In this document: positions 1 through 7,334 of the stretch, piece after piece | Layout: every line of letters begins with the position of its first letter | Numbering within the stretch: position 1 is the stretch's first letter | Assembly (NCBI GenBank): GCA_019314085.1 | Contig: JAFCZZ010000046.1 | Coordinates: forward strand, 1-12,820 | Origin: Deltaproteobacteria bacterium | GTDB taxonomy: Bacteria > Desulfobacterota > Syntrophia > Syntrophales > UBA2210 | DNA: 12,820 nt | Reading direction: 5' to 3' | The notes under the pieces: generated by a model | Told to the model about the DNA's origin: nothing | Databases searched by the model: none | The model's input: only the letters and a program-made list of their open reading frames with translations | Translations under genes and position numbers: made by a program

Positions 1-465
1 ATCCACGGTTCCGATATAGGGAGAGGCCTCGAGCCTTTTCATGAATTGTGCTATCGCCGGATTGTTGACAGCCACCCCCTCCACACGCAGCCTCGTGCCC
101 TTCTTGGTGATACTGGTGAGCCATTCCGTCTGCGGGGAGATCCTAGAGGCAAGTTCGTCCATAATATGTATCGAATCGGTCCGTCCCCCCTCAAGATCCG
201 TTATGATCCCTATCTTCTTTTCCAGCGTTCCCTTATCTGCCGTAACCTGTTCCAGATCTCCCGTCACCCTGGTAAGGGCATTCAGTCTGCCGCGCGCCGA
301 TTCAACCTCGGCCTCCAGCCCCCTGACACCCATACTCATATGGAGGTGGAGAAGGATCAGGAGGAGAAAGAACAGGCCGAGGGAAACCACCCCGATAACA
401 ATCTGGCGCTGGGCGCTTGCCTTCTTCTTTTCTTCGCGATAGGGGAGGAGATTGATCCGTATCAT
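1..465 (-). CDS. pilN: Type IV pilus assembly protein PilN (C-terminus cut by window edge)
   Basis: PilN is a bitopic inner-membrane protein. In the type IV pilus alignment complex it binds PilM through its cytoplasmic N-terminus and PilO through its periplasmic part. The visible 155 codons begin with MIRINLLPYREEKK, the typical PilM-binding INLLPYR tail. A hydrophobic segment follows at about residues 22-40, then a coiled-coil-like stretch at about 48-85. The start of the ferredoxin-like periplasmic domain (about 100-155, with LASRISPQTEWLTSI) comes next. The ATG at 463-465 overlaps the pilM stop in an ATGA arrangement, so the two are probably translationally coupled. The reading frame is open to base 1 with no stop. 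Family proteins are usually near 180-210 residues, so perhaps 30-50 residues are missing. pilO, pilP and pilQ would be expected further left, but they are outside the window. Confidence 0.92.
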   Translation of the reverse strand, partial: MIRINLLPYREEKKKASAQRQIVIGVVSLGLFFLLLILLHLHMSMGVRGLEAEVESARGRLNALTRVTGDLEQVTADKGTLEKKIGIITDLEGGRTDSIHIMDELASRISPQTEWLTSITKKGTRLRVEGVAVNNPAIAQFMKRLEASPYIGTVD

Positions 466-1529
466 GATCCCTCCACACTCCTAAGGGCCAGGCCGACCCC
501 GACAGCCGCGATGGGGCCTATCTCTCGTAGATACGAAGGGCTGAAAACATTTTTGTCGTACCGTATATTTTTAAAAGGATTGAATATCTCCACGTCACAG
601 TGGAACAGGTCTTTCATGGCGTCAGCTATGCCCGGAATGCCGGCACAACCGCCACTGAGAAGTATACGGCCGATAGGCGATCCGCTCACCGTCGAGCTGA
701 AATAATCGAAAGATCTCCCTATCTCCAGAAAAATGGGCTCAAGGTAATCGAGAATCCTTTCCCCCGTATCGCTATCCCCGCCTGAACCTTCAAGCTTTAT
801 CATCTCGGCTTCCTCAAAAGAAATACCGAGTTTGCTTTGCAGGGCCTGCGTGATGGAATCACCTCCCGCCTTAATATTTCTTGTGAAAACAGACTCTTCG
901 TCCCTGACGATATTGATATTGGTTATGCTCGCGCCGATATTGACGAGGGCAATGATATCATCGGTCGCAAAATCATAGTTCTCCTCATAGGCCGTCTCCA
1001 GCGCGAAGGAATCAACATCCATTACCGCCGCCCGTGCCCCCGCTTTCTCGATCGCATAGGAATACCTTTCAGTAATTTCCTTCTTCGCGGCAACGATAAT
1101 AACCTCCATCTGACCGGGGTCGTTCTCCCGCTGGCTGCAGATATGAAGATCAAAATTGACATCCCGGATGTCATCAAACGGCAGATATTCGCCGGCTTCA
1201 TCGATTATAAAATCGCGCAACTCCCCCTCTTCCATTCTCCGGAAACCAGCCTTTTTAATCATGACGAAATGTCCTGAGAGGGCTATTATGACATTTTTTC
1301 CCCTGTATCTGGACACCCTGAAAAGTTCCTTTATCTTTTTGACAAGGGCAGCATGATCCCTGATCAAACCGGCCTCTACAGTCCCTCTTTCCAAGGCTAC
1401 CTGCGCAAAGCACTGCAGGGTCAACCCTTCCGGGGTGTCCTTCAGCTCAACAAGTTTAATGCGGCTTGATCCTATGTCGACTCCCGCGATTCTTCTCCCT
1501 GCGGGAAACAGCCCTTTTACTGAAAACAT
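462..1529 (-). CDS. pilM: Type IV pilus assembly ATPase-fold protein PilM
   Basis: PilM is a cytoplasmic actin/FtsA-fold ATPase-like protein. It binds the N-terminal tail of PilN and links the inner-membrane PilNO complex to the pilus motors. The 355-residue product matches the family length. It shows the phosphate-1 type motif GVDIGSSRIKLVEL (about 16-29), the VNIGASITNINI motif (about 196-207) and the adenosine-type motif ILLSGGCAGIPG (about 289-300). The C-terminal NPFKNIRYD stretch (about 317-325) is typical of PilM. The frame is open further upstream to 1628, but that part would overlap the preceding gene. The ATG at 1527-1529 is preceded by TGGAGGGCGG, a good ribosome binding site, so I chose it. 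The gene begins 13 bases after the FtsB-like gene and overlaps pilN by 4 bases. Confidence 0.95.
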   Translation of the reverse strand: MFSVKGLFPAGRRIAGVDIGSSRIKLVELKDTPEGLTLQCFAQVALERGTVEAGLIRDHAALVKKIKELFRVSRYRGKNVIIALSGHFVMIKKAGFRRMEEGELRDFIIDEAGEYLPFDDIRDVNFDLHICSQRENDPGQMEVIIVAAKKEITERYSYAIEKAGARAAVMDVDSFALETAYEENYDFATDDIIALVNIGASITNINIVRDEESVFTRNIKAGGDSITQALQSKLGISFEEAEMIKLEGSGGDSDTGERILDYLEPIFLEIGRSFDYFSSTVSGSPIGRILLSGGCAGIPGIADAMKDLFHCDVEIFNPFKNIRYDKNVFSPSYLREIGPIAAVGVGLALRSVEGS

Positions 1530-1542
1530 CCGCCCTCCACAC

Positions 1543-1809
1543 CTAATCGATAAATTGATAGACCCTGTCGCCCTGTTTGACCATTCCGAGCTCTCTCCTC
1601 GCCACTGCCTCAATGTAGCGCACGTCACTCTTGAGCAACCCTATTTCTTTTTTCAAATCTTTGTTTTCATTTACCGTACACTCATTGGCCTCTTCCAGGG
1701 TCACCTGTTTTTCCCTTAACGTACGGTAGTCCATAAGCCCCCTGTCTCCGAAGATTATGAGGAGCACCATGATAATGAAAATGCCGAACAGAACCCTGCC
1801 AATTTTCAT
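1543..1809 (-). CDS. FtsB/DivIC-like septum formation initiator family protein
   Basis: This is a small bitopic membrane protein of 88 residues. A short cytoplasmic tail is followed by one transmembrane helix (about residues 5-20) and a heptad-like coiled coil (about 28-62). It ends with YIEAVARRELGMVKQGDRVY, the region typical of FtsB/DivIC proteins, which bridge FtsL and FtsQ at the division site. The ATG at 1807-1809 has AGAGGTGCTGT just upstream as ribosome binding site. The gene is the first of a set with pilM and pilN, 13 bases ahead of pilM, and has a strong sigma-54 promoter match about 50 bases upstream. The family is recognised from its layout and C-terminal motif. Whether it serves division, pilus assembly or both cannot be told from sequence. 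Confidence 0.85.
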   Translation of the reverse strand: MKIGRVLFGIFIIMVLLIIFGDRGLMDYRTLREKQVTLEEANECTVNENKDLKKEIGLLKSDVRYIEAVARRELGMVKQGDRVYQFID

Positions 1810-1822
1810 ACAGCACCTCTTT

Positions 1823-1842
1823 CCCCACAGGGGACACCCCCC
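1823..1842 (-). promoter_or_regulatory. Alternating G/C blocks in the leader: two exclusive small hairpins
   Basis: On the minus strand the leader reads G6-TGT-CCCC-TGT-GGGG, then the ribosome binding site of the FtsB-like gene. The central C block can pair with the G block on either side through an identical TGT loop, giving two mutually exclusive hairpins of 4-5 bp. The downstream one (1822-1834) ends about 3 bases before AGAGGT. With the predicted start site near 1846, the whole structure lies at the very 5' end of the transcript. A role in mRNA stability or access to the ribosome binding site is only inference. Confidence 0.35.
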
Positions 1843-1856
1843 TGCCTGCCAAGAAA

Positions 1857-1872
1857 AGCAAAAAGCATGCCA
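1857..1872 (-). promoter_or_regulatory. Sigma-54 (RpoN) -24/-12 promoter for the FtsB-like-pilMN operon
   Basis: The minus strand reads TGGCATGCTTTTTGCT. Against the sigma-54 consensus TGGCACG-N4-TTGCW it differs only by C to T at the sixth position. The invariant GG (-24) and GC (-12) have the required 10-base gap. The predicted start is near 1846, leaving a leader of about 37 bases before the ATG at 1809. Sigma-54 control with a response-regulator activator such as PilR is well known for type IV pilus genes, which fits pilMN downstream. Confidence 0.75.
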
Positions 1873-1921
1873 CTTTGATCCCTATCTCCCCGCACATCGT
1901 CATTTCAAACATCGCACATTG

Positions 1922-1939
1922 TTCCGATCATCTACGGAA
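1922..1939. promoter_or_regulatory. Inverted repeat, possible activator site upstream of sigma-54 promoter
   Basis: The sequence TTCCG-N8-CGGAA is an 18-bp inverted repeat. It lies about 76-93 bases upstream of the predicted sigma-54 start site, the range where bacterial enhancer-binding proteins usually bind. It has no T run on either strand, so it is not a terminator. The arms are only 5 bp, so chance is a real possibility. Confidence 0.25.
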
Positions 1940-2085
1940 ACAGGAAAGATATCTGTCATATACGCTTCAACCCCTCCATAAAAAAGAGGATTGCCCCTCC
2001 CTTCCATTCGGAGTGGTATCCCCTGTCGGCAACGGGCCGGAATGAAAGGATTTCGATGCAACATCGTATCCCTCTGCCCCAATGG

Positions 2086-2104
2086 AAAACGGTGTTTTTC
2101 ACCG
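2086..2104 (-). terminator. Weak terminator-like hairpin after the homocysteine biosynthesis gene
   Basis: The minus strand reads CGGTG-AAAAA-CACCG followed by TTTTCC, a 5-bp stem with a 5-base loop and a short T run. It lies about 63 bases past the stop of the upstream gene. The stem is short and the T tract is broken by C, so this is only a candidate. It is the only terminator-like element I see in the gap. Confidence 0.35.
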
Positions 2105-2166
2105 GGGGAACAGTGCTTTTTATGTGATGGCCGGCTATTCGCACGATCGGCGGCCACGATGCAGTA

Positions 2167-3342
2167 TCACGCACCGCTGGAGGGGAGAAGCTGTTGAGGT
2201 TCACCCAAAAGGAATTCTCCCTTTTCAATCCAATTTTTAAGGATAGTGGCTATTTCCCGCGCCTTATAATAACTGGACATGGGTGCGGTAGGGATAACCC
2301 TGCCGGCAAGTTTTATCTTACCGCTTCGAAGCTCTTTATAGCTTACCTCGCCTATGCTCTCTGCACTACCGTTCGGGTAGTCAACGCCATAATCGTAGAC
2401 CTGCGCATAGATGTCTTTATCTTTCACGGCGGTATACCGGGCCATCTCTTCATTGAGTATCGGTATGGGCACACCTATCCCGACGTAGAGGGATACCCCA
2501 TAGCCGAGCATGCTTGCCCCCACCAGCCATCGGGGGTCCATCTCCTTCAGGTTTCCTATGGTCGCCAGCGTCCCCGCCCCCTCCTTCGGGACACCGTTTT
2601 CGCCCCTCAGGACATCAGGATTGTGCTGGGTGCCGGGCCAGGCCACAAACCCCTGGGCCCCACAGAGAAATATCCGAGTGCCGATGCCGATGGTCCTGAA
2701 ATACGGATCATTGAAGAGGGGACTGAGCTGTCCCGATGTGGAGTAGGTCGCGTTCGCCATGTCGGGTCGGAGCACACCCATATAGGTATAGATGGTCCGA
2801 TCGGACATGTTCACCGCGCAATTGTAATTTTGGTAGGCGTTTCTGGGATTGAAAAGGGTGGCATCCCTGAGATCCTGTATCGTGATATTCTTTTCATGCC
2901 TGCGGGCGGGGTAACAATCCGTGCCGTAGGATTCGAGGCGCAGGCGAACGGCCTTCCCCGCCACCAGATCTTCCAGGACATGCCCTCCGCCGTAATTGAA
3001 CTCGCCAGGATGGATACTGTTGAGGGGGTCCCCTTCAACCACTTCGGTGGCCCCGATATAACAGTCCACGGCCGCTATGCCGCCGTAAGCGGGAACAGCG
3101 TTGAGCCATACCTTCGAGGCCCGTATCTTGGGGGAGGTGTGGCCGAAATTGAGAAAGGCACCCGATGAACACATGGGAGCGAAGGTCCCGGTCGTGACGA
3201 CGTCCACCTCTCTTGCCGCCGCGACATCCCCTTTCTTCTCAACAATATCTATGATCTCTTCCGCCGTGACGACAACGGCCCTGCCCTTTTTTATCTTTTC
3301 GTTTATCTCTCTATAGGTCTTATTGACCGTGTATTTTTTCAT
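2167..3342 (-). CDS. Homocysteine biosynthesis protein (COG1900/DUF39, MA1821-type)
   Basis: Proteins of this family (MA1821 in Methanosarcina acetivorans) are needed in anaerobes to make homocysteine from aspartate semialdehyde and sulfide, without the usual O-acyl-homoserine route. The 391-residue product begins MKKYTVNKTYREINEKI and keeps family-like segments: AEEIIDIVEKKG (27-38), TTGTFAPMCSSGAF (50-63) with Cys58, YGTDCYPARRHE (139-150) with Cys143, and GTRIFLCGAQGF. A cysteine in the CSSG segment is the likely reactive residue, by family knowledge. The frame opens at 3372, but the ATG at 3340-3342 fits the family N-terminus and has AAGGGG about 10 bases upstream. No CBS domains are fused, unlike the archaeal form, and no NIL/ferredoxin partner gene (MA1822-type) is adjacent. 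It stands alone after the dut terminator. The family call is from memory of its motifs. Confidence 0.88.
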   Translation of the reverse strand: MKKYTVNKTYREINEKIKKGRAVVVTAEEIIDIVEKKGDVAAAREVDVVTTGTFAPMCSSGAFLNFGHTSPKIRASKVWLNAVPAYGGIAAVDCYIGATEVVEGDPLNSIHPGEFNYGGGHVLEDLVAGKAVRLRLESYGTDCYPARRHEKNITIQDLRDATLFNPRNAYQNYNCAVNMSDRTIYTYMGVLRPDMANATYSTSGQLSPLFNDPYFRTIGIGTRIFLCGAQGFVAWPGTQHNPDVLRGENGVPKEGAGTLATIGNLKEMDPRWLVGASMLGYGVSLYVGIGVPIPILNEEMARYTAVKDKDIYAQVYDYGVDYPNGSAESIGEVSYKELRSGKIKLAGRVIPTAPMSSYYKAREIATILKNWIEKGEFLLGEPQQLLPSSGA

Positions 3343-3380
3343 CTGACCAGCACCCCTTGCGTACCGTACCATGCACCGTG

Positions 3381-3409
3381 GAAATACACCAAATCAGTAA
3401 ATAAAACAA
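3381..3409 (-). promoter_or_regulatory. Weak sigma-70-like promoter candidate for the homocysteine gene
   Basis: Between the dut terminator and the gene, the minus strand has TTGTTT, 17 bases, then TATTTC. Each hexamer matches the consensus at only 3 of 6 positions. The region is AT-rich and sits about 32 bases before the ATG when the start site is placed near 3374. A promoter is expected here because a terminator lies just upstream, but this exact placement is a guess. Confidence 0.28.
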
Positions 3410-3410
3410 T

Positions 3411-3442
3411 AAAAAAACCCCTGTCATAGCAACAGACAGGGG
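3411..3442 (-). terminator. Intrinsic terminator of the nusA-dut operon
   Basis: The minus strand reads CCCCTGTC, a 9-base loop, GACAGGGG, then seven T. The 8-bp stem is perfect and GC-rich at its base, and the T run follows at once. It lies 52 bases past the dut stop and separates the housekeeping operon from the homocysteine gene. Confidence 0.92.
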
Positions 3443-3494
3443 CAAAAGGTGCTGGATCAACCGACCTTTTCAACAACTCTGGAGGACTCCATGG

Positions 3495-3941
3495 TTATCC
3501 CGTATGACCGAACCCCCCTGCTCCTCTTTCCGTCGTCTCCAGATCATCGGCTACCTCCCATGAGACCCGGTACACCTTGTGGATAACCATCTGGGCAATA
3601 CGATCACCCCTCTTGACGACAAAGGGCTGGGCGCCATGATTGATGATCAGGATCTTCACCTCTCCCCGGTAGTCTGCATCTATGGTGCCGGGGGAGTTGA
3701 GCAGGGTGACCCCCGCCTTTACAGCCAGCCCGCTCCGCGGCCGTATCTGGGCCTCGTAGCCGGTGGGCAGTGCGACGGCAATACCGGTGGGTATCAACCC
3801 CCTCTCACCGGGAAGCAGGGCTGTATCCCCATCCACCGCCGCAAAAATATCCATCCCCGCCGAGGCCTCCGTCATGTAACGGGGAAGGGGAAGATCCCCG
3901 CCATGCAGCCTCTTGACGGAAATCACCACGTTGCTATTCAA
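3495..3941 (-). CDS. dut: Deoxyuridine 5'-triphosphate nucleotidohydrolase (dUTPase)
   Basis: This homotrimeric cytoplasmic enzyme splits dUTP to dUMP and pyrophosphate. It keeps uracil out of DNA and feeds thymidylate synthesis. All five family motifs are present in the 148 residues: [13 protein letters not shown] (21-33), IRPRSGLAV (66-74), GTIDADYRG (85-93) with the catalytic-motif aspartates 88 and 90, [10 protein letters not shown] (111-120) and the C-terminal lid [10 protein letters not shown] (139-148). The start is a TTG at 3939-3941, with AGGAAGGA about 5 bases upstream inside the end of pnp. The two genes therefore overlap by 8 bases and are probably coupled. A GTG at 3929 is the other possible start but lacks a ribosome binding site. 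It is the last gene before the operon terminator. Confidence 0.96.
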   Translation of the reverse strand: MNSNVVISVKRLHGGDLPLPRYMTEASAGMDIFAAVDGDTALLPGERGLIPTGIAVALPTGYEAQIRPRSGLAVKAGVTLLNSPGTIDADYRGEVKILIINHGAQPFVVKRGDRIAQMVIHKVYRVSWEVADDLETTERGAGGFGHTG

Positions 3942-6042
3942 GGGCGTCCTTCCTGCTCAGCCGTATCTTCCCGCCCCTGTCGATATCAATGACCTTGACG
4001 CGAACCGTGTCACCTTCATTCAGTACATCGGTGACCTTCTCCACACGCTTGTTGTCCAGCTGGGATATGTGCACCAGTCCGTCCGTACCGGGCAGTATCT
4101 CCACAAAGGCTCCGAAATCGAGGACTTTTTTCACCGTGCCCTCGTAAATTCTGCCGATCTCCGGCTCTTCGGTCAGCGCCTTGACCATGGCGACCGCCCG
4201 TGCCGATGATTCGCCGTCATTCGAGGCTATGGTCACTGTCCCGTCATCGTCCACATTCATCGACACACCTGTTTCACTGATAATCTGCCGTATGTTCTTT
4301 CCTCCGGTACCGATGACGTCCCGTATCTTCTCCTGCTTTACCACCATAGTGGTGATCCTCGGGGCGTACGGAGAAAGATCTTCCCGGGGAGCGGTCATGG
4401 TTTCATCCAATTTACCAATAATAAAGATCCTGCCTTCTCGGGCCTGGTACAGGGCATCTTTCAGTATATCCCCCGTAAGCCTGTCGACCTTTATGTCCAT
4501 CTGCAGGGCGGTGATCCCCTTTTTCGTGCCGCACACCTTAAAATCCATATCTCCCGCATGATCTTCATCTCCGAGAATATCGGAAAGGATCACCACGTCA
4601 TCACCCTCCTTCAAGAGCCCCATCGCAATGCCTGCGACGGTGGCTTTGACCGGAACACCGGCATCCATAAGGGAGAGAGACCCGCCACATACCGTTGCCA
4701 TGGAGGATGAGCCGTTTGAGGACAATATCTCGGAAACGAGGCGGATCGTATAGGGAAATTCCTCATGCGAGGGCAGGAGAGGAAGCAATGCCTTTCGGGC
4801 AAGGGCGCCGTGTCCTATCTCTCTGCGTCCGGGACCCCTCAAAAACCTGGCCTCTCCCACGGAAAAGGGAGGGAAATTGTAGTGGAGCATGAATGTCCGC
4901 ATCTCTTCCCCACCTATGAAGTCAATTCTTTGTTCATCCGAAGAGGTTCCCAGCGTAAGGGCGACAAGGGCCTGTGTCTCTCCCCTGGTGAACAACCCTG
5001 AGCCGTGCGCCCTCGGAATAATACCGACCTCGGAGGTAATCGTCCGTATATCGCTGTTGGACCGGCCATCTATCCTCCGTCTGTCCGTCAGTATCATGTT
5101 CCGGATGATTTCCCGCTCCAGTTCTTCAAAGACAGACCCGGCCTTGGGATCAAACCCGGCCTCGTCTTGGTTCAGCTCCTCGACCATCTTTTTCTTGACA
5201 TCGGCCCTCTGCGCGTACCGTTCCAGTTTTCTCCCCTCACGATAGGCCTCCTGAAGCCCGGCATAGGCAACGTCTCTGACCCTCTGCCGGAGTTCCTCAC
5301 TAATCTCATCCGGTTCGAAGGCTCTCTTGGCCTTGCCCACAGCCTGGCAGAGGGTGTCCTGAAGCTCGATGGCCGGCCTCATTGACTCCAGACCGAAGTT
5401 GATGGCATCAAGGATCTCATCCTCAGGAACCTCGGAGGCTCCTCCCTCCAACATGACGAGATTGACATCAAAGGCCCCCTCTCCACCGGCGGAAGGGATC
5501 TTCCTTCCAACAAGAAACAGCTCCAGATCGCTCTCCTCCATCTGCTCGGTCGAGGGATTGCACACCAGCGCTCCATCCACCCTTCCCACTCGCACCCCGG
5601 CGATGGGGCCCTTGAAGGGGATATCCGACATACAGAGGGCCGCAGAGGCTCCAAGCATGGCTGCGACGTCGGAATCATTCTCAGTATCCATCGAGAGTAC
5701 CGTCGCGACTATCTGGGTTTCATGAACATATCCATCGGGGAAAAGGGGACGTATTGACCGGTCAATAATTCTCGAGGTGAGAATCTCCTTCTCGTTGAGG
5801 CGTCCCTCTCTCTTGAAAAATCCGCCGGGGATCTTTCCAGCGGCAAAGGTCTTCTCCTGATAGTCTACCGTCAGGGGCAGAAAATCCAGCCCCTCTCTCT
5901 TGGACTTAAGGGATACCGCCGTCACAAGGACAAGGGTGTCTCCATAGGTAACCAATGCGGATCCATCCGCCTGCCCGGCGAGATAGTTCGTCGTGATAGA
6001 CACATCTCTTCCCGCAAGAGTCGTTTTAAATACTTCTCTCAT
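3934..6042 (-). CDS. pnp: Polyribonucleotide nucleotidyltransferase (PNPase)
   Basis: PNPase degrades RNA from the 3' end by phosphorolysis, releasing nucleoside diphosphates, and can add tails in reverse. It is trimeric and often works with RNase E or RNA helicases. The 702 residues match the family length. They form RNase PH domain 1 (about 1-140), a helical linker (about 240-310), RNase PH domain 2 (about 315-545), a KH domain with [11 protein letters not shown] (577-587) and an S1 domain (about 629-697). The catalytic stretch [12 protein letters not shown] is intact, with Asp494, Asp500 and Lys502 aligning with E. coli Asp486, Asp492 and Lys494. The ATG at 6040-6042 follows AAGGAG by about 12 bases. 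The gene lies 26 bases after rpsO, the conserved neighbour, and overlaps dut by 8 bases. Confidence 0.97.
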   Translation of the reverse strand: MREVFKTTLAGRDVSITTNYLAGQADGSALVTYGDTLVLVTAVSLKSKREGLDFLPLTVDYQEKTFAAGKIPGGFFKREGRLNEKEILTSRIIDRSIRPLFPDGYVHETQIVATVLSMDTENDSDVAAMLGASAALCMSDIPFKGPIAGVRVGRVDGALVCNPSTEQMEESDLELFLVGRKIPSAGGEGAFDVNLVMLEGGASEVPEDEILDAINFGLESMRPAIELQDTLCQAVGKAKRAFEPDEISEELRQRVRDVAYAGLQEAYREGRKLERYAQRADVKKKMVEELNQDEAGFDPKAGSVFEELEREIIRNMILTDRRRIDGRSNSDIRTITSEVGIIPRAHGSGLFTRGETQALVALTLGTSSDEQRIDFIGGEEMRTFMLHYNFPPFSVGEARFLRGPGRREIGHGALARKALLPLLPSHEEFPYTIRLVSEILSSNGSSSMATVCGGSLSLMDAGVPVKATVAGIAMGLLKEGDDVVILSDILGDEDHAGDMDFKVCGTKKGITALQMDIKVDRLTGDILKDALYQAREGRIFIIGKLDETMTAPREDLSPYAPRITTMVVKQEKIRDVIGTGGKNIRQIISETGVSMNVDDDGTVTIASNDGESSARAVAMVKALTEEPEIGRIYEGTVKKVLDFGAFVEILPGTDGLVHISQLDNKRVEKVTDVLNEGDTVRVKVIDIDRGGKIRLSRKDALE

Positions 6043-6068
6043 ATTATGTAGGTACTCCTTTATTTTTT

Positions 6069-6335
6069 TTATCTTCTCAGGCCGAGGCGTTTGATAAGTT
6101 CCCGGTACCGTTCTATATCCTTTTTCTTGAGATAATCGAGCATGCTCCTCCTCTGACCCACCAGTTTTAAGAGCCCCCTCCGGGAATGATGATCCTTCTT
6201 GTGGGTCTTGAAGTGCTCCGTCAGATACTCTATCCTTCCACTGAGAAGAGCAACCTGAACCTCCGGAGATCCGGTATCGCCCTCATGGGTCTGAAAATCA
6301 GTTATTATCTCTTTTTTTCTTTCTTCATCTAGCAC
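6069..6335 (-). CDS. rpsO: 30S ribosomal protein S15
   Basis: S15 is a primary binder of the central domain of 16S rRNA in the small subunit. The 88-residue product carries the family signature [13 protein letters not shown] (19-31) and the RNA-binding [12 protein letters not shown] segment (45-56). It ends LIKRLGLRR, as most S15 proteins do. The start is a GTG at 6333-6335 preceded by GGGAGGATAGG. No in-frame ATG lies nearby, and this gives the normal length. The gene sits between truB and pnp, as in many bacteria, 40 bases after truB. A possible own promoter overlaps the end of truB. Confidence 0.97.
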   Translation of the reverse strand: MLDEERKKEIITDFQTHEGDTGSPEVQVALLSGRIEYLTEHFKTHKKDHHSRRGLLKLVGQRRSMLDYLKKKDIERYRELIKRLGLRR

Positions 6336-6357
6336 AGCTGCCTATCCTCCCTTGTTC

Positions 6358-6386
6358 GTTATATCATACGTTTCTTTAGTTAAGAA
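6358..6386 (-). promoter_or_regulatory. Candidate extended -10 promoter for rpsO-pnp
   Basis: At the end of truB the minus strand reads TTCTTA, 17 bases, then TATAAC, with TG one base upstream of the -10 (TGATATAAC). The -10 matches 5 of 6 consensus bases and has the extended TGn; the -35 is poor at 3 of 6. The predicted start near 6351 gives a leader of about 16 bases with the rpsO ribosome binding site. rpsO has its own promoter after truB in E. coli, which makes this plausible. Confidence 0.4.
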
Positions 6387-7305
6387 CCCTTAAGATCGTG
6401 ACCGCCTGCTGTCCGTCACTCATCAGAGAAAACTCCTCCGGAGAAAAAGACATCTTGGCAACAGCGACGATCCTCCCATCCTTCGTGGCGAATTTTATCA
6501 GATCTCCCCTCTGCAGCAAAGGAATCTTTTTATCCCTCAGGGTGCCACAATCGGGTTGATATCCCTTCCTTATTCTGTCTGCGGTATCCTGATCAACAAT
6601 AATCGTACCCAGCCCGGGGAGTGCCTCTGCCAGGGGAATAATGTTTTTCTCAATAGCTTCAAGCATTTCCCCATCAGTGAGACCCTCAAGTGATATGGCA
6701 TCTTCCTGGCTGAAACAGCCGCTTCGCATCCGTCTGAGATCAAAGAGACAGCCTCCACACCCCAGCCGGTCCCCGATGTCGGCACACAGCGACCGGACAT
6801 AGGTACCCTTCGAGCAGGAGACATCAAAGGTCACGTATGGCATCTGTATCTTTTCCACGCTGATCCGATGTACCGTAACCTTTCTCAGGGGAGGTTCAAT
6901 GTCAATCCCCTGCCGTGTCCATTTGTAGAGGGGTTTGCCCCTGAACTTGACGGCGGAATATTTCGGGGCCCTCTGTTCTATCTGACCGGCAAAACCTTCT
7001 ACCGCCTCCCGTATCTCTTCCTCCTGTAGACAGGGTTCACAGCGGGCTATCACCTCACCCTCCCTGTCAAGGGTGTCCGTCCTGACGCCCAGAAGCATCG
7101 TGGCACGGTACTCCTTATCATCATGTAACAAAAAACGTGAGAGCTTTGTCGCCTCATTGATGCAGACGGCAAGGACTCCCGTTGCCAGCGGGTCGAGCGT
7201 TCCCGCATGTCCGACCTTCTTCGCCCCGAGCAGCTTCTTGACATCTCGAACAACATCGTGAGACGTCCTGCCGGGCGGTTTGTCAATGATCAATACTCCA
7301 TCCAT
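6376..7305 (-). CDS. truB: tRNA pseudouridine(55) synthase TruB
   Basis: TruB converts uridine 55 in the T-loop of most tRNAs to pseudouridine and also acts as a tRNA folding chaperone. The 309-residue protein begins with MDGVLIIDKPPGRTSHDVV, typical of the family. It has the catalytic motif HAGTLDPLATGVL (33-45), in which Asp38 is the nucleophile. DKEYRATMLLG (63-73) and CSKGTYVRSLCADIG (about 163-177) are further family motifs. A PUA-like RNA-binding part ends the protein (about 235-305). The ATG at 7303-7305 gives the expected N-terminus, although the ribosome binding site is weak. The gene lies 29 bases after the DHH phosphoesterase gene and 40 bases before rpsO. Confidence 0.96.
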   Translation of the reverse strand: MDGVLIIDKPPGRTSHDVVRDVKKLLGAKKVGHAGTLDPLATGVLAVCINEATKLSRFLLHDDKEYRATMLLGVRTDTLDREGEVIARCEPCLQEEEIREAVEGFAGQIEQRAPKYSAVKFRGKPLYKWTRQGIDIEPPLRKVTVHRISVEKIQMPYVTFDVSCSKGTYVRSLCADIGDRLGCGGCLFDLRRMRSGCFSQEDAISLEGLTDGEMLEAIEKNIIPLAEALPGLGTIIVDQDTADRIRKGYQPDCGTLRDKKIPLLQRGDLIKFATKDGRIVAVAKMSFSPEEFSLMSDGQQAVTILRVLN

Positions 7306-7334
7306 ATCAACAGCTTTACACCGTGAGGCCCTCG

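Larger units (their letters stand above)
1810..2166. other. 357-bp intergenic region between homocysteine gene and FtsB-pil operon
   Basis: No convincing gene is present. Two overlapping minus-strand open frames of 85-90 codons cross it, but neither resembles a known family and both look like chance. From right to left it holds a weak terminator-like hairpin (2086-2104), a small CGATG/CATCG hairpin (2054-2066), the inverted repeat at 1922-1939, the sigma-54 promoter (1857-1872) and the G/C-block leader (1823-1842). Its length and content suit a regulatory region for the pil-side operon. Confidence 0.6.

Noticed and set aside
46..705. Plus-strand frame of 219 codons across pilN and pilM
   Set aside because: It is a shadow of two clear minus-strand pil genes and has no domain features.
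2126..2155. GGCCG/CGGCC imperfect inverted repeat after the homocysteine gene stop
   Set aside because: Short interrupted arms and no T run on the minus strand, so it is not a supported terminator.
1900..2228. Two overlapping minus-strand frames of 85-90 codons in the intergenic gap
   Set aside because: No family resemblance and no convincing ribosome binding site. One overlaps the end of the homocysteine gene.
2194..3168. Plus-strand open frame of 324 codons antisense to the homocysteine gene
   Set aside because: It is a shadow frame with no recognisable domain. The minus-strand gene has clear family motifs and a good start.
3452..3487. Eleven-codon minus-strand ORF (ATG to TGA) between dut and the terminator
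   Set aside because: It is too short to judge and probably chance. No ribosome binding site was recognised and nothing suggests a leader peptide, since it lies just upstream of the operon terminator.
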